A DNA stretch of 64,000 bases from NCBI GenBank assembly GCA_037349105.1, contig JAYJMM010000039.1, forward strand, positions 6,416,501 through 6,480,500, given 5' to 3'. The notes under the pieces are model-generated. The model was given only the letters and a program-made list of their open reading frames with translations, was not told the DNA's origin and ran no database searches. Both the position numbers and the translations under genes were made by a program. Below are positions 1 to 12,700 of this stretch, in pieces (the first letter of the stretch is position 1; the number at the start of each line of letters is the position of its first letter). Source of the DNA: Limnomonas spitsbergensis (lineage: Eukaryota; Chlorophyta; Chlorophyceae; Chlamydomonadales).

Positions 1-379
1 GTAGTTGAGCGTGGGTTCTGCAAGATAGGGTAGGATGGTCTAAGTAGGCGAGGAGGGCAAATGGAAACAGGCAAGAAGGGTAAAAGGGGAGGAGGGCAGA
101 ATGTACCCTGCTGGCAGGGTTTAAATGGAGAGCTGAGTGGCCACCCTTACCCCTAACACCAAGATGTACCCCACTGGCAGGGTTGCAAAGGAGACCAGAA
201 CAAAAAACAACTGCATTTGTAAAGCAAAAACTTTCATCAGCCAGGCAGCTATATAATATAAGGTTATATCCCGTAAATGGAGCTTCAAACATCTAACATC
301 TGATGCTTAGAGCCATATAAGACAACCACCGGCCCGCGCTGGCACGACCCGGCGAGCGCCGTATATGGTTATATCATAT

Positions 380-798
380 AGCTGCAGTATACCCTAGATG
401 AAAGATAGAGAGGTCATCTATCACCAATTAACCATGGTAGCATGATACGGCTCGATACGGCACAGGTTCAGCCGGATTGTACTACCATGCAGTATACCCT
501 AGATGAAAGATAGAGAGGTCATATATATTAACTACAGTTAACTACAAACCCCGGATCAAACACTAGTGTCCCTTGGATGAGAGGATAGACAGGTCATTCC
601 TTAAAGAGTGTACATGTTATCCCTTCAATTGTGTACAAATCACCCTTTGTGCACCTTGGATGAAAGAGTAAACAGGTCATCTAGCAACAATTAACCACAT
701 GGCATGCCCTGGATAAAACCCTAGTGTCATTTGGGTGAAAGAGTAAACAGTTCATACCTTGCAGATATAAAGAGTGTACAAGTTATCCCTTTACATAC
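380..798 (-). repeat. Decayed copies of the exon 21 tail
   Basis: The exon ends AGTCTTTCATCCAAG|GTATGT. On the minus strand the motif GACCTGTTTACTCTTTCATC and similar forms recurs near 740, 670, 595, 515 and 410 with decreasing match. Two copies (384-417 and 490-523) are identical over more than 30 bases. Confidence 0.65.
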
Positions 799-3700
799 CT
801 TGGATGAAAGACTAGCCAGGTCTTCTATCACAGCATTTACTGCTTTCCGCTGGTCCTCGATGTCATCGGTCTGGGATGCAATATCAAGGGGCGGATCCGG
901 GTGAAACAATTGCAACGTCAATAGGAAGTCCGGGTAGCAAATTCAACATGAAAGGCCAAGCCTGGGTAGTAAATAGGTCAAAATATACACGCCCCAGCAG
1001 ACAGCACCCATCAACTCCAGCCAGAAGCCTGGTCCAGGTGTGATCCAGGTGTGATCCTGATGTGATCCAGGTGTGATCCAGGTGTGATCCAAGTGTGATC
1101 CAGGTGTGATCCAGGTGTGTTCCAGGTGTGTTCCAGGTGTGATCCAAGTGTGATACAGGTGTGATACAGGTGTGATACAGGTGTGCTATCAGGTGTGATC
1201 CAAGTGTGATCCAGGTGTGATACAGGTGTGATCCCGGTGTAACCCAGGTGTAATCCAGGTGCGAAGTCAGGTGGTGTTCCAGCAGCACCTGCCAGCACCC
1301 AGCACCCCCTTATCATCAGCCATCAGCCAGCAACATGAGCCATCATGACCCAACAACGGCCTGATCCAGGACATCAGCATCTGCCAGGATCTCCTGCCCC
1401 AGCAACAGCCAGCATCGCCTGTCAGCATCAGCCAGCATCACCTGCCAGCACCCCTAAGGATCTGCCAGCACCACCAGCCTTCAGCCCTCAGTATTAGTCC
1501 GCACTGTCCAGCAGAACCTACCAGCAACCAGCACCCCCCCCCCCCCTATGATCAGCCAGGGGCACCTCTCTGCAACCAGCAACACCCACCAGCAATACCC
1601 ACCAGCAACACCCACCAGCAACACCCACCATCTGCACATACCAGCAGCCAACACACCCCTAGGAGCAGCCAGCAGCTATCGCTTCATCAGCCAGCACCCT
1701 CATCAACCCCCACCAGCAACCTGATCAGGGACATCATGCAGCACACCCCTAGGATCAGCCAGGACCCTCATCATCCCCCACCAGGATCAGCCAGCACCCC
1801 TCATCATCCCCCACTAGGATCAGCCAGCACCCCTCATCATCCCCCACCAGGATCAGCCAGCACCCTCATCATCCCCCACCAGGATCAGCCAGCACCCCTC
1901 ATCATCCCCCACCAGGATCAGCCAGCACCCCTCATCATCCCCCACTAGGATCAGCCAGCACCCTGCCAGCAACCTGCTGCACACACCAACAACCGTCAAC
2001 ACCCACCAGCTGCACCTATCATCAGCCTGCACACCCCTAGGATCAGCCAGCACTTCATCAGCCAGCACTTCATCAGCCAGCACCCATCATCATCCACCAC
2101 CAGGATCAGCCAGCGGCCCTTATCACCCACCAGCAACCTGATCCAGGATATCAGGTGGTTTTCCAGCTCCTTAACCTCTACCCAGTACACACACCCCAGG
2201 ATCAGACAGCACCCCTCATCACCCACCAGCTGCACCCACCAGCAGCCAGCAACCCCCCTAGGATCAGCCAGCACCCTCACCACCACCCACCAACTGCACA
2301 TACCAGCAGCCAGAAGCCAGCACCCCCCCCCCCCCCCCCTAGGATCAGCCAGGCAGCACTGGCCAGCAACCATCAACACCCAGCAGCTGCACATACCAGC
2401 AGCTATCACCTCATCACCCACCAGCAAGCTGATTCGGGATATCAAGTGGTTTTCCAGCTCCTTGACCTCCACCCAGGGTGCGTATGAGCTCAGGTGTGCC
2501 CCCTGTCCCGACTCGAGGGCGTCCATACGCCCTTGCATGTGCTCAAAATCGCCCTTAAGTCCAGAGAAAGGCCAGAGGGGGTGGCAGGGCAGCCCCGGTT
2601 TCAGAGTTTAGAGTTCAGGGTTTAGGGTTTAGGGTTTCAATGATTCCAGATTTTGTAGAAAGCTGTATTGAATGGGTACAGAGGAGTGTGCAGGAAACAG
2701 AGTATGAAAGGATACCACGGCAGGGTCCGCAAGGTCGCTCTGGGTTAAGGGCAAAGCGCTAATCGGGTTTCACACATTGAAGAAATTGAATCGATTGGCA
2801 AACGGGAGTGTGTGGTCAACAGTGTGTCAGAGTCCGCAGGGTAGCATCCGGGTTAAGGGCGAAGGGCTAATCGGGTTCCACACTTTGAAGAAATTGTATC
2901 GATTGGCAAACAGGAGAATGCGGTCAACAGAGTGCCAGAGTATGAAAGGATCCCAGGATTGCCAGGGCGGGGTTGGGGGGACAGAGTCACATCAGCCAGG
3001 GTTGGGGGGACAGAGTCACATAAGCCAGGATTGCCAGGGCGGGGTTGGGGGGACAGAGTCACATCAGCCAGGGTTGGGGGGACAGAGTCACATCAGCCAG
3101 GGTTGGGGGGACAGAGTCACATCAGCCAGGATTGCCAGGGCGGGGTTGGGGGGACAGAGTCACATCAGCCAGGGTTGGGGGGACAGAGTCACATCAGCCA
3201 GGGTTGGGGGGACAGAGTCACATCAGCCAGGGTTGGGGGGACAGAGTCACATCAGCCAGGGTTGGGGGGACAGAGTCACATCAGCCAGGATTGCCAGGGC
3301 GGGGTTGGGGGGACAGAGTCATATAAGCCAGGATTGCCAGGGCGGGGTTGGGGGGACAGAGTCACATCAGCCAGGGTTGGGGGGACAGAGTCACACAAGC
3401 CAGGATTGCCAGGACGGGGTTGGGGGGACAGAGTCACATCAGCCAGGGTTGGGGGGACAGAGTCACATACCCCACACTGGGTGCGTGCAGGCAAGGTAGC
3501 AGCATACGGCAGAGGTTAAGCCAGATTATGCTACCAAGGTAGCACGATACGGCACAGGTTAAGCCAGATTATGCTACCAAGGTAGCACGATACGGCACAG
3601 GTTAAGCCAGATTATGCTACCAAGGTAGCACGATACGGCACAGGTTAGGCCAGATTATACAAGGAAGGTAGCAGCATACGGCGCAACACGGGACAGGTTT

Positions 3701-6700
3701 ATCTGGATTGTGCCATCAAGGTAGCAGCATACGGTTAATACGGCACAGGTTTAGCTGGGTGCTTGCAGGCAAGGTAGCAGCATACGGCGCAACACGGCAC
3801 ACGTTTAGCGGGATTGTGCTACCAAGTAGGGCAGTGCACCTCCTGCGGTCCCATGCATCAAATATCCCATGCTGCCATGCATGAAATGTCCCATGCATTA
3901 AATGCAATGGCCCGTTGGACTGTGAAACTTGACAGTGTACCTCCTCCTGTCCCATGTGCTCCTCATGACCTGGAATGAAGGATTACAGCTGACGAGAGGG
4001 TTTGATTTCCAGCCTCTCCACCCCGTTGCCTGGTCTCATGCTGCATGCCTGCAACTAAACCCTACATCCCACACCCTTAACTAGGTCGGACTCGTGCTTC
4101 ATGCCGCCTACTAAACCCTAACCCTAAACCCGGCACCCCAAACTCTGCTCAATGTGCATGATGACAGTGTTGTATCCTTTGGAATTAGAGTGCAGGTTTA
4201 AACCCTACACCGTTCACCCTTCACACTAAAGTCTAAACCCTGAAACCTCCATCCTAAACTCACGTAAATGTGCATGATGGCAGTGTTGTAGTCTTTCTGG
4301 AAGCCTAGTTTGGGGTTTAACTCTGAACCCTAAACCCTAAGCCCATAGCCCCTAACTCACCTTGATGTACATGATGGCAGTGTTGCAGTCCTTCTGGAGG
4401 TTGACAACATCACCTTCCAGAGACTGCGCAACACCAGCGACAGGGCTTGGTGTGAGCGTACTTACCGGCGACATCTGGCAAAACCTGTGCTATTTTGTTT
4501 GTCATGTTAACTGCGCTGGTGGCACAATCCTGTGCCGTATTGTGCTATGTTGGTAGTTAAATCCAGCTGAACATGTGCCGTACCGTGCTATGTTGGCAGC
4601 ACAATCGGGCACAGGTCCTCAGTGCACCAACGCATATGGAAGGCAGGACAGTTGCATGACAGTTGCAGCGCAGGGCAGGGCAGGGCAGGGCAGGGCAGTT
4701 GCATGGCATGGCAGGGCAGCACAGTTGCATGTCAGGGCAGGGCAGTTGCCCTGATCCCACAGTAAATAATAAATGCGCCCTACCTGATCCCACAGTAAAT
4801 GAATACATAAATATATAGATAGATACAAGTGTGTAGATTAAGGAAGCCGCCCACAGTACCTGTATCAGCACCAACAGCCTTGCCTCCTCAGCAGTTGGGC
4901 CCTGAGACATGCCGGAGTTGGACAGGGAGCCACAGGAACGCACCGCATCCTCCAGCTCCTGCATGGCATGCCACATCCATTTTTGAAACATGCACGGCAC
5001 AAGTTGCATGGTGCATCACAGCAGTTGATGAAACATGCATGGCACTACAAACCCATGTGCGACCCAGCATGCAGGGCACAACGTGCAAATACATGACACT
5101 GCATGCATGGCACAACACACCGATGCATGGTACGACACACCCATGTATGATATAACACACCCATGTATGATATAACATACCCATGCATGGTACGACATAC
5201 CAAGATACGACACGCCCATGCATGGTACGACACACCCATGTATGGCAGAACACACCCATGTATGGTATAACATACCCATGCATGGTACGACATACCAAGA
5301 TACGACACGCCCATGCATGGTACGACACACCCATGTATGATATGACACACCCATGTATGGCAGAACACACCCATGCATGGTACGACATACCAAGATACGA
5401 CACGCCCATGCATGGTACGACACACCCATGTATGGCAGAACACACCCATGTATGGTATAACACACCCATGCATGGTACGACATACCAAGATACGACACGC
5501 CCATGCATGGTACGACACACCCATGTATGGCAGAACACACCAATGTATGGTATAACATACCCATGCATGGTACGACATACCAAGATACGACACGCCCATG
5601 CATGGTACGACACACCCATGTATGATATAACACACCCATGTCTGATATAACATACCCATGCATGGTACGACATACCAAGATACGACACGCCCATGCATGG
5701 TATGACACACCCATGTATGGCAGAACACACCCATTGGTGAAAAACAGGAAACGAAAGTGACTCAAGGGTCAGGGTTTCAGATTGATAGCTTGGGATAATT
5801 TGTACAACGCGCTACACCGGCTTACCACCCCTGCATTCACACTTTCACACTTTCATACTTTTACGATAGCAGCAATGGCTCATCAGGAATACACCAGTTG
5901 AAACGCCGCACCTTCTGTGCCTTGTCGACGCCACCCAGACGGCGCAGGATGTCATCGAGTGCGGCGTCAGGTACCCCGTTGCTTCCGCCCTGTTGAGGCA
6001 CAAACAGCATGCCGAGATATCGGATCCTCTAGACACGCAACAAATAATTACACTGAAGAAAATGAAAATAATTTGCCACACACAAATACATAGGCAGTGC
6101 GTGAATAACATGCACAAGGATAGGGCGCAGACTTATTTAGTAATTTATTTGTCCAAGAGACTCTGCCCATTGTTTTGTTTGTTTGCCACGAGGCCACCAC
6201 TGACAGGCCGCCCCACAGCCTACCAATCAGGCCCATGTCGGCCGCCCCATTATTACTTTATTAGCACTGGACAAGTTGGGATTAAACCTGCACCGGCCTC
6301 TGTCCCGCGGCCCATGCAAGCAGCGTGGGGGTTCAATTCTGGCCCGGCTGGAGGCTGAAAGACAGCTGACACACAGCCGAGTCGCAAAGACAAAACACCA
6401 ACCCCCTGCCCTAAGAGAAACGATGGAAGACTGATAGATCCGGCCTTGCATGGTTGCTCTGGCTAGGCAACAAATTGCAGCAAAGTACGGCAAGACACAA
6501 AACAGCTCGAAACGGCACGATACAGCACAATTATCCACATAGTGCTGCCATGGCTTCATGCTCACTTTCTGAGTCAGCTCGATTTTCAGGAGCTGGACCT
6601 GTTTCTCCAACGCCTCGTCACGGTTGGATGTGATCCTCAGCTCGAAGGCCTGCCCATAATAAAACAGGACAATTTTCAGAGTATGCGTGTGTAAATGTAA

Positions 6701-9700
6701 AATGACAGGAGCTGGGCCTGTCGCTGAAGCGCCTCATCACGTTTGCCGAGATCCTCAGCTCGAATGCCTGCCCGTAATAAAACAGAACCACCGTCAGAAT
6801 AAGTGTGAGGATGTGAACTTGACTAGCTTCTGGCTAGGGTTGGGTTACAAGTAAAAGGTTCATGGTTTAGGATTGGGTTTGGGATTAAGGGTTCACACCT
6901 CTGCCTTGCCACCCACCTTGCTGGAGGCCTAGTTTAGGGTTAAAGGTCCAGGGTTAGAAAGCCACGAGCATGCGCGTTGAGCAAGCACATCATGACAGCA
7001 CTGGTTTTCAAAATTCAAATCTAAAAAAACAACCAACATTCAAACTCCCATCCGTAAAAATAGGGCTCCGGCTCTCAGCTTTGCACTTTAGAGAATCAGC
7101 GTACCGTGGCGGATCCCGCTTTGCGTTTTAGAGAATCATCGGGATTACTCCGCTTCTTCTCTGCTGCAACTCTCTAAAGCGTGGAGGCGGGTCTCAGGGT
7201 ACCTAGCAATCCCGATGATTCTCTAAAGCGTGTAACCGTCCTGGGACCCAAATTTAATTATTGGTGGAGGGCCGAGGCGGGCCTCCCCGCTTTTTTTATA
7301 ATATTTAGTATATAATACTAAATATTTATAACAAAATCGGCCATTAAATTTAAAACTTATAAGTATAGAGTTTATTAATTAAATAAAAAGCGACCTATAA
7401 ACCCCCCCCCCCACAATTTTTCTTGGAACATCTTGCATCCTAATTTTGACGCGTTGCGGCGGATATCGCTTCTGCGTCTTTAACACGTCTTTAGAGAATA
7501 ATCGGGATTCTCTCTTAAGGTTAAGGGTCGATGGTTTGGGCTCCAGGGCTCAAACATCTTCCTTACCACCCACCTTGCCGGCGGCCTCCAGATCAGCCAA
7601 CCTGTCTTTCAACTGCCCCTCTGCTACTGCGGCGGCTGCGGCAGCGGAGCCCATCTTCTGTTCAACGAGGTCTTGCCTGTGTGGGTTGTGGGTTCAGGGT
7701 TGAGTCTGGAGGTAAGAGTCTAGGTTGAAGGTATAGGGTCTAGGGTTATAGGTATAGGGTTATAGGTCAAGGGTTTAATGTCTAGGGTTTAAGGTCCAGG
7801 GATTTAAAATCTATAGGTAAGGGTCTAGGTTAAGGTCTAGGGTCTAGGGTTATAGGTATAGGGTTTAATGTCTAGGGTTAATGTCTAGGGTTTCATGTAC
7901 AGGGTTTAATTTCTGGGGTTTAATGCCTAGGGTTTAATGTCTAGGGTTAAATGTCTAGGGTTCAAAGTCTAGAGTTTTATGTCTAGGTTTTAAGGCCTAG
8001 GTTTTAAGGCCTAGGGTTTGATGTATAGGCTTTAAGACCTAGGGTTAAAGATCTAGGGGGGGCAAGAATATAGGCTAAAGCAGTAACAGCAGGTCATCTG
8101 TGCTAAGGCTGTGAGTAACATCTGGTATGGCCTCAAGAGGTCCTGAACATGAGTCGCTCGAGCTTTTAGCCCCTTATTTATATGGAGACATCCCATGCCA
8201 AGCTGATGCTTCAACCCGAACTGTTTTGTTCTCAAATTGTCGTTGGCATACAAAATCCACGAAATGGTCGTGCACAAATTGAAAGTTCTGCACCCTTCAC
8301 AATTGCTTATGAGCCCCACAGGGTTTTTTCGTTGCTCATGAAGCGCCGCAGGGAAAATTTCAATCGTTTCCTTGCACACCTACAGCTGGATTCCCCACAT
8401 TACGTCCGATATTGAACGAGTAACCGCCCAGCGTAGTAACCGCCCAGCGTAGTAACCGCCCAGCGTAGTAACCGCCCAGCGTAATAATCTCTGCACCCAG
8501 ATGTTGCCATTGTTTTCTCAATTCGTGCGTCTGTCTGACAAGTTGATTTAGCAGGAAACCACTCAAAATCTACAATCAAATATAAATTTACAATCAAACA
8601 TAAATCTACAGTCTAACAGAAATCGCCTCTGGGGAGTTTCACTTTTTTGTTTCTAGGAGTTCCCTTCTACTCACCTCATGACCATCTAACTCTAAACACA
8701 ATCCCCTAATCACCTCATGACCAGTTAAATGAACTCAAAATATGAACAATAAACACATTCCTGATGACCAGCTAAAATTATACCTTTCACACAAAACTCT
8801 GAACACTCACCTCATTAACAGCTGAATTTCCTTTTAACCCCAAACCCTAATTCTCACCTCATGACCAGCTATATCTACCTTAAACCAAAAAACCCTAAAC
8901 CCTCACCTCATTAACAGCTAAATCTACCCAGAACCCAAAACCCTCACCTCATGACCAGCTGAACCAGCGTGGCGCCCAAGGAGGCTGTGTTGGAGCCCTG
9001 CTGGTGCTCCGGGGATGACCAGGTAAATCTCCCCTTCACACTTACCCTTAAACCCTCACCTTATGACCAGCTGAACCAGCGTGGCGCCCAAGGAGGCTGT
9101 GTTGGAGCCCTGCTGGTGCTCCGGGGATGACCAGGTAAATCTCCCCTTCACACTTACCCTTAAACCCTCACCTCATGACCAGCTGAACCAGCGTGGCGCC
9201 CAAGGAGGCTGTGTTGGAGCCCTGCTGGTGCTCCGGGGATGACCAGGTAAATCTCCCCTTCACACTTACCCTTAAACCCTCACCTTATGACCAGCTGAAC
9301 CAGCGTGGCGCCCAAGGAGGCTGTGTTGGAGCCCTGCTGGTGCTCCGGGGATGACCAGGTAAATCTCCCCTTCACACTTACCCTTAAACCCTCACCTTAT
9401 GACCAGCTGAACCAGCGTGGCGCCCAAGGAGGCTGTGTTGGAGCCCTGCTGGTGCTCCGGGGATGACCAGGTAAATCTCCCCTTCACACTTACCCTTAAA
9501 CCCTCACCTTATGACCAGCTGAACCAGCGTGGCGCCCAAGGAGGCTGTGTTGGAGCCCTGCTGGTGCTCCGGGGATGACCAGGTAAATCTCCCCTTCACA
9601 CTTACCCTTAAACCCTCACCTCATGACCAGCTGAACCAGTGTGGCGCCCAAGGAGGCTGTGTTGGAGCCCTGCTGGTGCTCCGGGGAGTCTACCTTGCCA

Positions 9701-12700
9701 GAACCGGAAGCTGAGCCCCTCGGCAGCGACGAGGAGCCGCCGAGGTTAGAAACGCTTGTTTGATCGCCGCCTGTACCCTGCTTCAAGCCACCGCAATCCG
9801 CCTGAGCAAGATCGTTGGCAAGCAGTCATGGGGGGTGCGTAGCAGGGCAAGAATTCATTGAGCAGCACTTCAGCACTTGAGCACTTAAGCATTTGAGCAT
9901 TTTTCAGCACTTGATTTAGCACTCAATGGGCACTTTATTTAGCAGCAATTCATTCAGCAGGAACTGACTTGACGGTTTCCGGTAATTGGCAATTGATTTA
10001 CAATTGATTAAACATTTTATTTCCCCTTTTTAAGCCATTCAGAGGTCTGTGGACATTCGCGAGCAGACGTGGGCTCACAGGAGCTCCCATTTGTACCGCA
10101 TCTGAGCCTGGGGAAGCATGTGGCAGTCTGAAACATCCACCGCAAGGTGCAGACAGAACTAAGTGATCAAACTCCAGGTATGGTAGCTCACCTAGTGCTA
10201 CAGCCGAACGGGGGGCTTCCTTAATCCACCTATCAGGGCGTATCGTTTGTTTATTAATTAATTTATTTATCTAAAATCTTCCAGCTACTCAGCTCCATAT
10301 ACAGCCCCAATGCATTCCTCTGAACCTTGAGCATGTTTGATGGTAACAGTGCGGATGTGGCTACTGCCCCAAGCTGCGTTGTTTCCTTAACCTCCACGCC
10401 CTAATAGGGCTTAGCTTTCTTTCTTACAATCTTGAGCATGTAGGCAGGTTGGGGACTGGGGACCTCCGCTGAATCCTGGAGCATGGCAAGGGGCCTGTCA
10501 CTTAGGGGGTTGGACGAGTCCCCCGATAACCGCAGTCCGCCGTTGGGATGGGGACTTTCCCTGCGAAAAGCTGTACTGTCGTCCAGGACTAAAAAGCTTT
10601 TTAAAACAGAAGAAAACTTCGTTTTTTTATGTCGAACTTTCGGCGGGGAAGGCTCCGTCCCGGGCGAAAACCCTTGTTTGGGGGGATTCGGCCGCCCCCC
10701 TAAGTGACAAGACCCTTGTCCTGGCAGCAGCTTGTCCCGCTCCCATGCAGCGGCATGCCCCACCCACCATGCAGCGGCATGTCCCACCCACCATGCTGTG
10801 GCAGGCCCCACCCCCATGCAGCGACATGCCCCACCCCCATGGAGCGGCAAGCCCCATCCACCATGCAGCAGCATGCCCCACACCCATGCAGTGACATGCC
10901 CCATCCACCATGCAGTGGCATGCCCCACCCCCATGGAGCGGCAAGCCCCATCCACCATGCAGCTGCATGCCCCATCCACCATGCAGCGGTATGCCCCACC
11001 CACCATGCAGCGGCATGCCCCACCCACCATTCAGTGGCATGCCCCACCCACCATGCAGTGGTATGCCCCACCCACCATGCAGCAGCATGCCCCACCCACC
11101 ATGCAGGGGCATGCCCCACCCCCATGCAGCGACAAGCCCCACACCCATAGAGCGGCAAGCCCAATCCACCATGTAGCGGCATGCCCCACCCACCATGCAG
11201 CAGCAAGCCCCACCCACCATGCAGGGGCATGCCCCACCCCCATGCAGCGACAAGCCCCACACCCATAGAGCGGCAAGCCCAATCCACCATGTAGCCGCAT
11301 GCCCCACCCACCATGCAGCAGCAAGCCCCACACCCATGCAGCGGCATGCCCCAACCCTATGGAGCAGAAGGCCCATCCACCATGCAGCGGCATGCCCCAC
11401 CCACCATGCAGCGGCATGCCCCACCCACCATGCAGCGGCATGCCTCACCCACCATGCAGGGGCATGCCCCAAACCTCATCGCTTACCTTGAGCAGGAGTA
11501 TCAGCGCCTCCAGCCTGAGGATCCTGGCGTCATGATCTGTCGGGTCAAGCTCATCATCCCAGCCCGTCTGCTGATGAACGCAATAGGTGTAAAATATGAG
11601 GAATGGGTGTGAACTCTATGAGGAATGGGTGTGAACTATATGAGGAATGGGTGTGAACTCTATGAGGAATGGGTGTAAACTCTATGAGGAATGGGTGTGA
11701 ACTCTATGAGGAATGGGTGTGAACTATATGAGGAATGGGTGTGAACTATATGAGGAATGGGTGTGAACTATATGAGGAATGGGTGTGAACTATATGAGGA
11801 ATGGGTGTGAACTATATGAGGAATGGGTGTGAACTATATGAGGAGTGGGTGTGAACTATATGAGGAATGGGTGTGAACCATATGAGGAATGGGTGTGAAC
11901 TATATGAGGAATGGGTGTGAACTATATGAGGAATTTTGCGCAGATGCAGCCTCGGGCAATGGCGCACTGTGACGGTTTTTGTGATTTTTTTACTCTCCAT
12001 CAGAGTATCACATTTGGTGCATGGGACAGGTGCCTGTAAACCGGTGCGACCACGAAATGAACTAGGGCAGCGAGCGAAAAGCCGGTGACCCCCCTGCCTG
12101 GGCAAGCAACCAACACACAACCAAAAAAAGAGTGGCTTGGGAATGAACCCCCTAGTGAGGAAGATAAGCCCTAATCATAAAACATGACGTGGGTGTAAAA
12201 CAGTACACTGTTTTCTCTACTTGAATGGTTGGTGGTGAAAACGTACCGGTAGTGGCTAGTGGTGAAAATATACTGGTTGATGGTGAAAATATTTTGGATA
12301 TATAAGGTGATACAGTATGGCATGCGCACATTGGATGACGATGCCTTGTCCTCGGGGAAAAGACCATGAAGACGTAGACCTTTGGACTCCTTCGTCGCGG
12401 CCGCGGATGCACCTCCATTATGTCCCGAGCTACAAACGAGATGGAAAAAGAGGCACAGGCCAAGGGGGATTTAAGGCGGGTGCGGGGGATACTGGTTTGA
12501 TGATAAACACCTCATGTTTAAATGTGTCCCGCGCTCCCAACATGGTCAAATTGTAAATTATGAGGGAAGGCATATGTGCAGTGTATTTTTATTATTTTTA
12601 CTATTTGTAGTTGTAATTAGGAGAAAAACATCAGAGGCCACATCATAAACAGATTGCACCCAGCACCCCTGAAGGAGAGCTAATAGAAGAAAAAAACAGG

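Noticed and set aside
5083..5740. CRISPR array
   Set aside because: Units alternate without unique spacers, the host is eukaryotic and there are no cas genes.
4888..5765. Overlapping frames of 155-280 codons on both strands (MHG/HAW repeats)
   Set aside because: All come from one minisatellite between exons 17 and 18; several frames are open at once on both strands.
8949..9620. Seven coding exons in tandem
   Set aside because: A copied exon would add 53 bases (or 50 or 59) and reach TGA in the shifted frame, so the copies are more likely decoys within the intron.
10401..11612. Frames of up to 281 codons (AAAWWMGHA and similar)
   Set aside because: 24-bp minisatellite; open in several frames, no domain, intronic position.
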